Assembly (NCBI RefSeq): GCF_029167205.1
Contig: NZ_JARFPL010000009.1
Coordinates: 11,874-75,873, forward strand
From: Methanocrinis alkalitolerans
Lineage (GTDB): Archaea > Halobacteriota > Methanosarcinia > Methanotrichales > Methanotrichaceae
Direction: 5' to 3'
DNA length: 64,000 nucleotides
Under the pieces are notes generated by a model. That model was not told where the DNA came from. It saw only the letters and a program-made list of their open reading frames with translations, and did not search any database. This document shows, one piece after another, positions 53,005 to 62,209 of this stretch (its first letter is position 1; every line of letters begins with the position of its first letter). A program made the translations under genes and the position numbers.

Positions 53005-54668
53005 ATCGCCACCTCCTTAAGCCTCGATTCCAGGTCGTCGACGGAGAAAGGCCTCCCATCGTACTTCAGGATCGAATCGTCCGCCTCAAACCCGTGATAT
53101 CGGATGAGCCGGGCGAGCTGCCCCGTGGAGTTCGTCTCGACGGATACCGTCCTATCGACACCCCGGAGTGCCTCCCGGAAACGGTTGGCGGGGAAGGGGT
53201 TCAGGACCACCGGCTGGACTACCCGGAGGCCGAGCTCCTCGCCGAGCTCTGCAGATACGCCCTTGTTGGAGCCCCAGCAGAGGAGGGCGGTCGAAGAGCC
53301 CCCATCACCGTATGTCCTGACTGAAGCCAACCTCTCCACCTCCCTTCTCAGCCCCTCCTCCTTTCTGAGGAGCTTGTCCTGGACCGTTTCGATCTCGCGA
53401 GGGTCTTCAGTCGTGATCCCGGAGGCGAGGTGGGAGTAGCTGTTGGCCTTCACCACCGCCCCAGGCCTGGGCGGAAAGGCGAGGGGCGAGATCCCGTCAT
53501 CTCCCGGAGCGTACCTCTCATACTCGCCCCCGCCATCCCAGATGACGGGTTTTATATCAGGAACGTCCCTCGCCTCTTCGATGTTGAAGCTGTAGGCGGT
53601 CTCACTGAGGGTCTTGTCCGAGAGGAGGATCCCGGGGATCTGGTACTTCCAGGCGAGGCCCACTATCGTAGCCGACCAGCAGAAGGCCTGCTCCGCGTCT
53701 CCGGGGGCTACGACGAGGTGGGGAAACTCCCCCTGCCCTGCGTTCATGGCGAAGTGGAGGTCGGACTGGGCGGTGTATGTGGGAACCCCGGTGCTGGGGC
53801 CGGGCCTCTGAGAGAGGACGACGACGAGGGGCATCTCCGCCATCCCCGCAAGACTCATCCCCTCAGCCATGAGGCAAAAACCCCCTCCTGAGGTGCCGAG
53901 AGCCACCTTCTTTCCTGCGTAAGCGAAGCCCTGGGCCATCAGGATGACGGCGATCTCGTTTTCGGGATGGACCACCTTGATCGAGAACTCGTCAGCGACC
54001 TTCGCCAGGAAGTGGAGGATTCCGGAGGATGGGGTCATGGGGTAGGCGACGTAGGCGTCGAGGCCGCCTCTGAGGAGGCCCAGGGCTAATAGCTCGTTTC
54101 CGGTGACGACGGGGCAGCAGGGGTACGACCTCCTCTCGACCTTCATCCCTTCGCGCCCCTCGATGCCCTGGCGCCCCCGGCGGGCGACCTCCAGGTTCTC
54201 GTCGACCGACTTTGGGACCTCCTTTCGGAGGACTTCTTCGACGACCTCCTCCTCGATCCCCGCGGCCCCGGCGAAGGCGCCGATGAGGCCGACGTTCCTG
54301 GCGATCTTTGGAGCTTTCGCCTCCTCGGCGAAGGTCTTGAAGGGTAGGCCGATCCCCTCCATCGACGGCGACTTCACCTCGTCGGAGTCATAGATGACGA
54401 TGGAATTTTCTTTCAGCCTCCACTTGTGGAGATCGATGGCGTCCTGGTTTAGGGCGAGGAGATAGTCTACCTCATCTCTATGGGCCCCTACCTTCTTTTC
54501 GGCGGCCCTGATTATGGCGAAGTTGTGGCCGCCCCTGATGAGGGAGGGGTAGTCGAGATACTGGTAGAGGCAGTATCCGAGCTTGTTGAATAGTCTGGCT
54601 ATGATCATCCCCGCCTCGGTTATTCCGTCGCCTGCTTTCCCTCCTATCAGAACTGAAGATTCATCCAT
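53001..54668 (-). CDS. korA: 2-oxoacid:ferredoxin oxidoreductase, fused gamma-alpha subunit
   Basis: 555 residues. The first 185 form the gamma domain (VLIGGKAGDGITEAGMIIARLF, SLIRGGHNFAIIRA), and the remainder is the alpha domain beginning VTGNELLALGLLRGGLDAYVAYPMTPSSGI with the FCLMAEGMSLAGMAEMPLVVVLSQRPGPSTGVPTYTAQSDL core. This gamma-alpha fusion is a common archaeal arrangement. No separate delta ferredoxin subunit is encoded, so it must use a soluble ferredoxin. The 290-bp spacer upstream is shared with the HIT gene. Confidence 0.93.
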   Translation of the reverse strand: MDESSVLIGGKAGDGITEAGMIIARLFNKLGYCLYQYLDYPSLIRGGHNFAIIRAAEKKVGAHRDEVDYLLALNQDAIDLHKWRLKENSIVIYDSDEVKSPSMEGIGLPFKTFAEEAKAPKIARNVGLIGAFAGAAGIEEEVVEEVLRKEVPKSVDENLEVARRGRQGIEGREGMKVERRSYPCCPVVTGNELLALGLLRGGLDAYVAYPMTPSSGILHFLAKVADEFSIKVVHPENEIAVILMAQGFAYAGKKVALGTSGGGFCLMAEGMSLAGMAEMPLVVVLSQRPGPSTGVPTYTAQSDLHFAMNAGQGEFPHLVVAPGDAEQAFCWSATIVGLAWKYQIPGILLSDKTLSETAYSFNIEEARDVPDIKPVIWDGGGEYERYAPGDDGISPLAFPPRPGAVVKANSYSHLASGITTEDPREIETVQDKLLRKEEGLRREVERLASVRTYGDGGSSTALLCWGSNKGVSAELGEELGLRVVQPVVLNPFPANRFREALRGVDRTVSVETNSTGQLARLIRYHGFEADDSILKYDGRPFSVDDLESRLKEVAI

Positions 54669-54801
54669 CTATCGCCCCTCCTACCGTCTTGATTTGAGAT
54701 ATCTCGTAATAAGAAATATTTCGTATTATTTCTCGATCTGTACTCAAACGGCGCAATGCCTGTTCGTATCTTAAACAGCCGGCATATAATTTCATTTCAA
54801 G

Positions 54802-54812
54802 AGTATATAACA
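54802..54812 (+). promoter_or_regulatory. Box A-like element upstream of the HIT gene
   Basis: AGTATATAACA matches the archaeal box A. A nearby inverted repeat (GGGCCCTGTCAAAGGCCC, 54819-54836) sits between it and the start of the HIT gene and might act as an operator or hairpin. Confidence 0.4.
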
Positions 54813-54960
54813 ACTTCGGGCCCTGTCAAAGGCCCTTTATTCTCGGTCTCAAATCAAGAGAGGGTTTTGAAGGCCTCAGGAGCCAATGGGGAGGGTTATA
54901 TTCAAAAAAACTCAAAGCCGATCAGGTCCAAAGCCGATCAAATCAGCAGGAGGAGTTTAT

Positions 54961-55404
54961 TTGGAGACGAATGAAGTGAAGGGCTGTGTATTCTGCGATA
55001 TCGTGGCCGGCAGAGCGAAGGCGCACAGGATTTATGAGGACGACCTATCCCTGGCCATCCTGGACATAAACCCCTTCTCGGAAGGGCACACCCTCGTCAT
55101 CCCCAAAAGGCACGTCCCCTGGTGGCACGACCTCTCCGAGGAGGAGGTGGAGAGCCTCTTTTTGGTGGCAAGAGAGGTATCCTCCAAGATCATGAGGGCC
55201 TACAGCCCCGACTTTGTGGCGATATACGCCCGGGGTCGGAGGATCCCCCATACCCACATCTTCGTCGTTCCGACCTATCGCGGCGACGTCCTGGACAGGT
55301 TCTTCAACGCCCTGGAGGGGTTCCAGGAGGGGACGGCGGAGCTGGCGAAGCTGAAGGAAGACGCCGAGCTGGCGGAAGCGGCGGACCGGCTAAAGGAAGC
55401 GTGA
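54961..55404 (+). CDS. HIT-family nucleotide hydrolase/transferase
   Basis: 147 residues from TTG 54961, selected for the AGGAGGAG ribosome site 5-10 bp upstream. Zinc-type CxxC (GCVFCDIVAGRAKAHRIYEDD), INPFSEGHTLVIPKRHV and the histidine triad region IPHTHIFVVP. The triad reads H-T-H-I-F, so the last histidine of HxHxH is replaced by Phe; the middle histidine is the usual nucleophile and is kept. Members hydrolyse Ap4A or aminoacyl-AMP-type compounds; substrate unknown here. Confidence 0.85.
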   Translation: METNEVKGCVFCDIVAGRAKAHRIYEDDLSLAILDINPFSEGHTLVIPKRHVPWWHDLSEEEVESLFLVAREVSSKIMRAYSPDFVAIYARGRRIPHTHIFVVPTYRGDVLDRFFNALEGFQEGTAELAKLKEDAELAEAADRLKEA

Positions 55405-55417
55405 GGGCGGGAATCGG

Positions 55418-55792
55418 CTACTTTCCATCTGCTTCTGGCCCATGGGGGGTTGAGGGTCCTCTCAACGACTCCGATATCCAGGCCAGGTAGAGATCGTCTC
55501 CCGTTATTATCGGGATGGCTATGATCTCGGGGAGGTGGTAGGGGTGCACCTCCCGTAGCCTGGCGGAGAGATCTTCGAACCTTAGAGCCTCCGTCTTCAT
55601 GATGAGGAGGTCTTCTGCCTCCTCGTTCACCCTCCCCTCCCAGATGAAGGTGGACCTAACCTGGGAGATATTTACGCAGGCTGCTAGCCTCTCCTCCACT
55701 ACCAGCCTTGCCAGCCCCCCCGAATGGTCCGGAGGCGCCGTGCATAAGACAACCACATAATCAGAGACTGGATCGCAGCTCAATGATGGCAC
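55418..55792 (-). CDS. cutA: CutA1 divalent-cation tolerance protein
   Basis: 124 residues, trimeric ferredoxin-fold protein. Hallmarks: VVVLCTAPPDHSGGLARLVVEERLAACVNI, FIWEGRVNEEAEDLLIMKTE and VHPYHLPEIIAIPI. The family is linked to copper tolerance but has an uncertain molecular role. The start overlaps the end of the upstream hypothetical gene by 13 bp, suggesting the two are coupled. Confidence 0.92.
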   Translation of the reverse strand: MPSLSCDPVSDYVVVLCTAPPDHSGGLARLVVEERLAACVNISQVRSTFIWEGRVNEEAEDLLIMKTEALRFEDLSARLREVHPYHLPEIIAIPIITGDDLYLAWISESLRGPSTPHGPEADGK

Positions 55793-56127
55793 CCCCCCGC
55801 CTCCTCATAGTGCTCCCTGACCTTTGCGCCTACATCCTCTGAGACCCTCTCCCGGAAGAGCCGGAATAGGATCTCGGCGTGCTCCGGCTGGATGCACCCG
55901 AGGCTCTCCGATCCGTCGAGGATCACCTCCGATAAGTACCGGAGGTCGAAGATGTCGAGCCTCTTCAGCCTATCCTCAAAGTCCTCGTCGTCGAGGGAGA
56001 AGTGGTTTGAGACGGGGGGGAGGATAGACTGAAAGTACAGGCCGGAGCCGGAGCAGGTCGTATCTGCGCACTCGGGGGCGAGCTTCTTCATTATCTCGAT
56101 GTCTCTATCTGATAGGGTTCTGGCCAT
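55780..56127 (-). CDS. Hypothetical protein
   Basis: 115 residues. Contains two N-terminal Cys (ECADTTCSGSG) and a C-terminal Cys-His-His (GGCHH) that could bind a metal, plus a central helical region (DDEDFEDRLKRLDIFDLRYLSEVIL). GC and codon use match the neighbours. Immediately upstream of cutA on the same strand and overlapping it, so a link to metal handling is plausible. Family not recognised. Confidence 0.65.
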   Translation of the reverse strand: MARTLSDRDIEIMKKLAPECADTTCSGSGLYFQSILPPVSNHFSLDDEDFEDRLKRLDIFDLRYLSEVILDGSESLGCIQPEHAEILFRLFRERVSEDVGAKVREHYEEAGGCHH

Positions 56128-56173
56128 ATATGATCAAACTCCTGGATGATGATCCATTTGATGGCGGCTCAAT

Positions 56174-56611
56174 TCATTCCGGCACAGCCTCCCGGACGAG
56201 GAGGAGGCCGTCCTCGGTGACGGCGACGACGAGGTCGCAGACTATCACCCTCTTATTGAGCGCCTCCGGGACCTTGCTCTTTATCTGGACGACTACGTCT
56301 ACTGAGCCGATCCCAAGCTTTATCCCTGATCTGTCCGCCTCGGAGAAGACGAGGTCTGGAACCTCGAAGAGGTCGGTTCCCGCAGGGACTTCGATGGAGA
56401 CGGGGGCCTGGATCATCGTCCAGTCTCTCAGGGTCGCCCTCGCGCGGGATACGTTATGAAGCGCCCTCTTCTCGAGGATGCTGACGTTGGACCGGGTCGT
56501 CCCCAGGATCTCCGCCACCTCCTGCTGAGACAGCCCCTTCTTCCGGAGCCTCAAGACCGCGGCCTGCCTATCGGTGAGAAGGCTATCCGATCCGCCTGAT
56601 TCATCGTCCAT
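56174..56611 (-). CDS. Tfx-family DNA-binding regulator
   Basis: 145 residues from ATG 56611 (MDDESGGSDS; an ATG ten codons upstream is also possible). N-terminal helix-turn-helix: LTDRQAAVLRLRKKGLSQQEVAEILGTTRSNVSILEKRALHNV, the Tfx fold. C-terminal domain (about 70-145) has the IEVPAGTDLFEVPDLVFSEADRSGI phrase of the family. In Methanothermobacter, Tfx binds near the molybdenum formylmethanofuran dehydrogenase operon (fmdECB); a role in Mo/W-dependent gene control here is inference. Confidence 0.88.
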   Translation of the reverse strand: MDDESGGSDSLLTDRQAAVLRLRKKGLSQQEVAEILGTTRSNVSILEKRALHNVSRARATLRDWTMIQAPVSIEVPAGTDLFEVPDLVFSEADRSGIKLGIGSVDVVVQIKSKVPEALNKRVIVCDLVVAVTEDGLLLVREAVPE

Positions 56612-56711
56612 TCCAGGGCCCTCTCCGGCTCTCATGGTCAACCATAGTCACAGTATATGATAGTTGAAAGCTATTAGCCGATAAAGGTGCCGAAACCAGA
56701 GCTGTGAAATC

Positions 56712-57977
56712 TCATAGCCGACCCCTCGATATCCATGAGAAGAACCCTCTCGCCATCCCGCCGAGGCGGCGGAGCCCCTGGACGGAGGAGTGGGAGGCGG
56801 CGGCAGGGTGGCTGCTCCCTTTGGGTTCGGCTACAACCCCCGCCTCCTCTTCCATCATAGAAAGGCGGGTCCTGTAGGCGGCTAGGACGAAACCGTAGAG
56901 GGCGGGGCCGACGATCACCCCCATGACACCGATGACGAATATCGGCGCTGCGAAGGCGAGGAGGGTGACGGCGGGATGAATAGCCGCCCCTGCCCTGGCG
57001 AGAGCCGGACGCATGATGTTCTCGGGAAATATGTTCAAAAAGACGGTCCCCAGGATCAGAAGGGCCGCCACCTTGAGGTATTCCCCCACCACGAGATAGT
57101 ATAAGGCCATGGGGATGTAGACGGCGCTGGTTCCGATGAGGGGGATGAGGGCGAAGACGGCGGTGACCATCCCCCAGAGGAAGGGGTAGGGTACGCCGAC
57201 GAGGAGGTAGACGAAGGCGGCGATGAGACCCGTCAGGAGGCTGTTTATCAGGTAGACGTTGAAGAGGCTGTTGTAGATGGAGTTCAATTCAGCGAGAAAC
57301 CGGCGGACCAGCGCCTTCTCGGGGAGGAGCCGGAGGAATTCCTCCACCGACCTCGCCCCGTCAACGAGGAGGTAGTAGGTTAGGAGGATGGCTACGCCGA
57401 ACTGGGCCATCAGGATCGGCAGGTTCCCCGCGATCCAGTCCGCAAGGCCGGTGAGGACCCTTGAGACCCTCGGCAGCACCTCCGGTACGAGCCAGGCGGC
57501 GGGGGCTGCGAGGATCGGAGCTAATTGATCTTCGGCGAGGGCGACGAGATCTCCGAGGTGGGGAGCCATAAACTGCGGGGCCCGATCCTCCGCAAGGGCG
57601 GAGGCCCATTCAAAGAAGTTTCCGGCGGTCTTTTCAGTTAGCATGCTGGCGGTCTCGTCCCATGAATCCTGGGAGGCGTATAGATAGGAGATCTCAGTCG
57701 CCAGGGCGTTGATGACGCTCAAGACGAAGACGAGGAATATTAGAAATACGATGGATATGGAGAGGAGGGCGGAGATCCGCTTTCTCTTGGTCAGATTCAA
57801 GAGGCGCGAGTAGAAGGGGTAGAGGACGTAGGCGAGAAAGAAGCTCAAGAGTATGGTCGTTATGAAGTTCTGGGTTATGTATACGACCCCTGCCAACGCC
57901 ACAGCCAGGATCGCGGCAGCCATCCATAGAAACCGGCTCTTTGGGTCCATGCTCTGCATTAATTGTTGGACTGTCAA
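56712..57977 (-). CDS. AI-2E-type transporter family protein
   Basis: 421 residues with about eight membrane helices: a first pair at 13-50, a helix at about 68-85, and a dense helical block at 200-370 (including LINSLLTGLIAAFVYLLVGVPYPFLWGMVTAVFALIPLIGT). This is the family named after autoinducer-2 export, though many members are thought to be ion antiporters or permeases. The C-terminal tail (about 370-421) is charged. Monocistronic. Confidence 0.87.
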   Translation of the reverse strand: MTVQQLMQSMDPKSRFLWMAAAILAVALAGVVYITQNFITTILLSFFLAYVLYPFYSRLLNLTKRKRISALLSISIVFLIFLVFVLSVINALATEISYLYASQDSWDETASMLTEKTAGNFFEWASALAEDRAPQFMAPHLGDLVALAEDQLAPILAAPAAWLVPEVLPRVSRVLTGLADWIAGNLPILMAQFGVAILLTYYLLVDGARSVEEFLRLLPEKALVRRFLAELNSIYNSLFNVYLINSLLTGLIAAFVYLLVGVPYPFLWGMVTAVFALIPLIGTSAVYIPMALYYLVVGEYLKVAALLILGTVFLNIFPENIMRPALARAGAAIHPAVTLLAFAAPIFVIGVMGVIVGPALYGFVLAAYRTRLSMMEEEAGVVAEPKGSSHPAAASHSSVQGLRRLGGMARGFFSWISRGRL

Positions 57978-58071
57978 TATATAGACCTTTCCATCTCTTC
58001 GGCAACAGGCGGCTGCATAGCGAAGTCATCCGAGATGCCCCGGGTCTTTGGCCAGTAGCCCCGGCGGATCC

Positions 58072-58950
58072 TCACCCCAGCTCGAAGGTCGTAAGGCCGA
58101 AGATCTTACCGAGGGGCAGCCCCGGATCGCCCCGAGTGTACATCCGGGCGGTCTCGAATATCTCGGCCATGCCGTGGCGGGCGGCGAGGCTCAGAGCCGA
58201 CGAGTTCGGCTCCGGGACGTCGAGATATACGGGGGCACCCCGCTCCGCCCGACCAGCCAGGGCAGAAAAGAGGGATTCTGCGACCCGTCCGTCCTCTGCG
58301 AAGAGGGGTCCTATCTTGAAGCCGGTCTGGCACCGCCGCAGGAGACCGTAACCCTCGATCCTTCCATCGCCGATAAAGGCGAAGCCTGCGGAGTTCTCCT
58401 GGGCTATCCAGCTTTTGAGGAATTGGCCTCTCTCGGCCGGGAAGTGGCGCGTATCGTAGTTCAAGAGATCCTGGAAGGGGACTTCGGCTATCTCCACTAT
58501 ACCAGGATATGATCTCCCATCGCCGGTCCCCGTCCCCTGAAACCGGATGGACCGGTGGAGAAGTCGAAATCCGGACTTCTTATAGTTCTCCTGCTCTCCG
58601 ACGACGCCGTCGAGCCCCACGTTCCTCTCCCCAAGATGGTTCATCGCCTGCCGCCAGAGGCTCATCCCAAACCCTCGCCCCCGGCGCTCTTCCCTTACGA
58701 TGTAGAGGCCGAGAAAGCCGAAGGCGGAACCGTAAGATACCGCCGATATGCATCCGACGGGCTCGTCGTCGAGGAGGCCGACGAAAAGACCCGCTGGATC
58801 TGCGGAATAGAAGCATTCAGCGTCGTTTATGCCGGGGTTCCAGCCTTCGTATGCGGCCCAGTCGATGGCAAGCTCCACCTCATCCCGGCGCATCCTTCGA
58901 ACTATGAAATCTTCGCCCATATCTTCGCCCATATCTTCAGGCCTGATCAT
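58072..58950 (-). CDS. GNAT acetyltransferase with tandem acetyltransferase domains
   Basis: 292 residues. The N-terminal GNAT domain has FLGLYIVREERRGRGFGMSLWRQAM, which contains the acetyl-CoA pyrophosphate loop (RGRGFG). The C-terminal region (about 160-290) resembles the second domain of double-GNAT proteins (GFAFIGDGRIEGYGLLRRC, FKIGPLFAEDG). The first residues contain a short repeat (GEDMGEDF) from a 12-bp duplication, 58909-58932. Substrate unknown; perhaps protein or small-molecule amine. Confidence 0.85.
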   Translation of the reverse strand: MIRPEDMGEDMGEDFIVRRMRRDEVELAIDWAAYEGWNPGINDAECFYSADPAGLFVGLLDDEPVGCISAVSYGSAFGFLGLYIVREERRGRGFGMSLWRQAMNHLGERNVGLDGVVGEQENYKKSGFRLLHRSIRFQGTGTGDGRSYPGIVEIAEVPFQDLLNYDTRHFPAERGQFLKSWIAQENSAGFAFIGDGRIEGYGLLRRCQTGFKIGPLFAEDGRVAESLFSALAGRAERGAPVYLDVPEPNSSALSLAARHGMAEIFETARMYTRGDPGLPLGKIFGLTTFELG

Positions 58951-59013
58951 TTAAATAGATCTTATTTAAAACCAGGCTCTCGAATTGAACTCGCTTCTAT
59001 CCGATCTCCTCCT

Positions 59014-59724
59014 CTAAAAGCCGACCTGCATCCTCCTGGCCCCCTCCAGGACCGCTCCTTCCAGGTTGGAGGACCCGAGGTTCGCCCGGGATAGGTCGGC
59101 TCCGGCGAGGTTCGCTCCAGAAAGGTCCGCCCCCGAGAGGTCCGCCCCTGAGAGGTCGGCGTCCGTCAGCCTCGCCTCCGATAGGTTCGCCCCTTTGAGC
59201 TTCGAGCGGACGAGCTTAGACCCCGAGAGGTCCGCTCCCGAGAGGTCGGACCCGACGAGCTTCGCCCCCCGCAGGTCAGCTCCCCTCATCACGGCGCCCC
59301 GAAGGTCGGAGGCTGTGAGGTCGGCTCCGGCGAGGTTCGCCTCCGAGAGGTCAGCACCGCTGATGGAGAGGTACCTGAGATCGGCGCCTTTCAGCTCCGC
59401 AGCCACGAGCTTCGCCCCCGAGAGGTCCGCCCCCGAGAGGTCGGCGCCCTCGAACTTCGCCTCCGAGAGGTCTGCGCCACAGAGCTTCGCGGAAGATAGG
59501 TCGGCAGATACGAGCTTTGATCTGCCGAGATCGGCGCCATAAAGGATCGATCCCCTCAAAACCGCCCCCATCAGGTTTGCTCCCTGGAGGCGGACGCCCG
59601 ATAGGTCCATCCCGCCCAGGTCAGAGCCCCGGAAGTCGGGCCTGACCTGAGGATTCGAAGCTCTCCATCTATTCCAGGCCATCAGACCCTCCTGGAGCGC
59701 CATGACGTGTTCCATATTTGCCAT
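59014..59724 (-). CDS. Pentapeptide repeat protein
   Basis: 236 residues with about 35 consecutive A(D/N)Lxx-type units (ADLSGADLSGANLAGADLSRANL style) from about residue 32 to 225, giving a right-handed quadrilateral beta-helix. Some members mimic DNA and protect gyrase; many have no known function. No membrane or catalytic segment. Its DNA looks repetitive because of this protein pattern. Located 32 bp from tupC on the same strand, possibly downstream in the same transcript. Confidence 0.95.
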   Translation of the reverse strand: MANMEHVMALQEGLMAWNRWRASNPQVRPDFRGSDLGGMDLSGVRLQGANLMGAVLRGSILYGADLGRSKLVSADLSSAKLCGADLSEAKFEGADLSGADLSGAKLVAAELKGADLRYLSISGADLSEANLAGADLTASDLRGAVMRGADLRGAKLVGSDLSGADLSGSKLVRSKLKGANLSEARLTDADLSGADLSGADLSGANLAGADLSRANLGSSNLEGAVLEGARRMQVGF

Positions 59725-59756
59725 TTAAACCGCCTCTGCCATTATATATCCTCGAG

Positions 59757-60488
59757 CTATCGGCGCCGCCTCCCGCAGACGAAGCGGGCCACCTCTTCGG
59801 ATCCTGGGCTATCGAAGATCTCTTCTGCAGTTCCCAGGCCCACCACATCCCCCTCCATCAGGACGGCGACCCTGTCGGCGAGCTCCCTCGCCTGGCCGAG
59901 GTCGTGGGTCGCCATCACCACCGTCATGCCGCAATCCCTGACCCTCCTGATGAGGGCTTCGATCGCCTCCGCCGTCCTGGGGTCGAGGTTGGCGGTGGCC
60001 TCGTCCAGGATGAGGAGCTCAGGCTCGGTGACCAGGGCCCTCGCCAGGGCGACCCTCTGGGCCTCCCCCCCCGAGAGGCCTTGGGCGCCTCTCTTCTCCC
60101 AGCCGGATAGGCCCACCTCCCGGAGGGCGGCGCCGACCAGCTTCTCGATGGCGGATGCGCAGACCCCCCTCACCCGCAGGCCGTAAGAGACGTTCTTCTC
60201 GACTGTGGCGTTGAAGAGGGAGGGCTTCTGAAAGACCATCGCCATCCTCCTCCTCGCAAGAAACCTCGCCCTCTCCCCCGCCGATACGTCGACCCCGTCG
60301 AAGAGGACCCTCCCCCCACCGGGGGGGTCCAGGAGGTTGAGGATCCGCAGTAGGGTCGTCTTCCCCGATCCCGTGGGGCCGATGACGGCGAGCGCCTCCC
60401 CCCTCTCCGCCTTCAGGGATACCCCTCTCAGAACTTCAACGCCTCCCCGGACCGCCCGCACCCCCCTCGACTCGATCATGCCCACCAC
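59757..60488 (-). CDS. tupC: Tungstate ABC transporter, ATP-binding subunit
   Basis: 243 residues. Walker A GPTGSGKTTLL, Q-loop VFQKPSLF, signature GLSGGEAQRVALARAL, Walker B LLILDEATANLD and H-loop ATHDLGQA. It powers uptake of tungstate by TupB, whose gene overlaps its start by 13 bp. The short form without a C-terminal regulatory domain suits the Tup type. Assignment as tungstate-specific rests on the tupA neighbour. Confidence 0.9.
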   Translation of the reverse strand: MVGMIESRGVRAVRGGVEVLRGVSLKAERGEALAVIGPTGSGKTTLLRILNLLDPPGGGRVLFDGVDVSAGERARFLARRRMAMVFQKPSLFNATVEKNVSYGLRVRGVCASAIEKLVGAALREVGLSGWEKRGAQGLSGGEAQRVALARALVTEPELLILDEATANLDPRTAEAIEALIRRVRDCGMTVVMATHDLGQARELADRVAVLMEGDVVGLGTAEEIFDSPGSEEVARFVCGRRRR

Positions 60489-61180
60489 CTCCCCTGGACC
60501 CGGTTGACCAGGAGGTTTACGATGAGGGATATGGATACGAGGATGATCCCCAGGGCCATGGAGAACTCGATGTCCCCCCGAGAGGTCTCCAGCGCTATGG
60601 CCGTCGTCAGGACTCTGGTGTAGCCCCGGATGTTCCCTCCGATCATCATCGCCACCCCCACCTCGGAGAGGGCTCTTCCAAACCCCAGGAGGACCGCCGC
60701 CATCATGGCAGCCCTCGCCTCCCCCATGATGGTGAAGATCGCCTGATACTTCGATGCCCCCAGGGATACCGCCGAGTCCCGGACCTGATCTGCGATCCCG
60801 CTCAGGGCGGCGATGGTGAGCCCCGTCATGATGGGGACGATGAGGATCGTCTGGCCGATGACCATGCCGGCGGGGGTGAAGAGGAGGCCGAACCCCCCCA
60901 GGGGGCCGGACCGGGAGAGGAGGAGGAAGACGAGGAGGCCGACGGTGACCGTCGGGAGGCTGTAGAGGGTCTGGATGACGTTGATCGCCGCTCTCTTGCC
61001 CCAGAAATTGTGAAAATGGATGAGGCCGCCGATGGGAACGGCGATGGCGGCCGCGATGGTGGTGGAGGCGAGGGCGATGAGAAGAGATCGGACCGTTATC
61101 TCCACGACGGCAGGGTCGAGGTTCAGGATCAGCTCTATAGCCCTTACAAATCCCGCCCCGATCTCATCCAATCGCTTCAC
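60476..61180 (-). CDS. tupB: Tungstate ABC transporter, permease subunit
   Basis: 234 residues with about five or six membrane helices. The binding-protein-dependent transport motif EAxxxLGA..... is seen as DSAVSLGASKYQAIFTIMGEARAAMMAAVLLGFGRALSEVGVAMMIGGN, the EAA loop that couples to TupC. Together with TupA and TupC it imports tungstate. The gap to tupA is about 50 bp on the same strand. Confidence 0.9.
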   Translation of the reverse strand: MKRLDEIGAGFVRAIELILNLDPAVVEITVRSLLIALASTTIAAAIAVPIGGLIHFHNFWGKRAAINVIQTLYSLPTVTVGLLVFLLLSRSGPLGGFGLLFTPAGMVIGQTILIVPIMTGLTIAALSGIADQVRDSAVSLGASKYQAIFTIMGEARAAMMAAVLLGFGRALSEVGVAMMIGGNIRGYTRVLTTAIALETSRGDIEFSMALGIILVSISLIVNLLVNRVQGRWWA

Positions 61181-61232
61181 CCATATATTTCGCTGAACAG
61201 CCCTTTAGCCTTGCCAGAACCAGAGATAACGC

Positions 61233-62180
61233 TTACGCTGCTACCAGGATGCAGAGATCCTCCGGCAGGGGTGTTACACACTCATCCCCGTCGCAGCCTA
61301 TCAGATCGCAGTTGCCTCTTGCGGCCTTGAAGAGGGGCCTGCCGATGGTATCCGTCCCGTACTCCGCGATGAGGTCCTGCCCCTCTTCAGAGACGAGGAG
61401 GTCTACGAACTTCGCCGCCATCTCGCAGTTTACCGCGGGATGGACTGCGGGGCTGACCGGAATCGCAGCATAGACGTTCAGGAGAACGTCACCCTCCTCT
61501 ATGAGGGGGACCAGATCGAGATCACTTCGATAGGCTGCGAAGGTGGAGGTGTCACAGAGGGTGTAGGCTTCCATCTCACTCGTCATTCGCAGGGTCGGGC
61601 CCATCCCCTGGCCAGCCTCGCGGTACCAGAGGTTGGAGGTTGTGACCTCTGCGTAGTCGATGCCGGCTCTATCCCAGAGTATCTTCTCCCGGGCGTGGGT
61701 TCCGGAGTCGTCGCCTCTGGATACAAACTTGACCTGGTCGGGGTTCTCCATGCCTTGGGCCATGATCGTCCTCATCGCTTCAGAAGGTTCCATCCCCACG
61801 ATCCCCGCGGGATCGTCCTGGGGACCGACGATGATGAAGTAGTTATAGGCGAAGCAGGTCCGTGAAATGCCGTATCCATCGTCGATGAACTTTCTCTCCC
61901 TGACTACGTCGTGGACGAGGATCAGGTCAGCTTCACCCCTTACTGCGCGCTCAATGGCTATACCCGTCCCGCCGGAGACGGTCCGGACGTCGACGTTGTA
62001 CATATCCTCGAAGATATCCTCGATCTCGTCCAGCAATAGGGTGTCATATAGGCTGGTGGTCGTCGAGATCCGAAGCAGCTCTTTCTCGCCCACTCCCGCA
62101 CCTTCCTCGGCAGACGTCGCGGTGCACAGGAGGGCGGCGATCAGGACCAGTCCTGATATTTTATGATTTATTCCCTTCAT
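61233..62180 (-). CDS. tupA: Tungstate ABC transporter, substrate-binding protein
   Basis: 315 residues with a signal peptide (about 1-24). The oxyanion-binding loop ISTTTSLYDTLLLDEI is the hallmark of TupA, a group with very high affinity for tungstate; GGTGIAIERAVRGEADLILVHD and SRGDDSGTHAREKILW are further family landmarks. First gene of tupABC. Tungsten would supply formate dehydrogenase-like and formylmethanofuran dehydrogenase enzymes. The promoter region (62181-62270) contains a paired direct repeat. Confidence 0.93.
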   Translation of the reverse strand: MKGINHKISGLVLIAALLCTATSAEEGAGVGEKELLRISTTTSLYDTLLLDEIEDIFEDMYNVDVRTVSGGTGIAIERAVRGEADLILVHDVVRERKFIDDGYGISRTCFAYNYFIIVGPQDDPAGIVGMEPSEAMRTIMAQGMENPDQVKFVSRGDDSGTHAREKILWDRAGIDYAEVTTSNLWYREAGQGMGPTLRMTSEMEAYTLCDTSTFAAYRSDLDLVPLIEEGDVLLNVYAAIPVSPAVHPAVNCEMAAKFVDLLVSEEGQDLIAEYGTDTIGRPLFKAARGNCDLIGCDGDECVTPLPEDLCILVAA

Positions 62181-62209
62181 GATGATCCAGCTGTTAAATG
62201 GATTTGATT

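Noticed and set aside
59066..59542. Repetitive DNA that resembles a tandem-repeat or CRISPR-like array
   Set aside because: The periodicity is 15 bp and follows codons; it encodes the pentapeptide repeats on the minus strand. There are no spacers of independent sequence. No CRISPR array was seen anywhere in the window.
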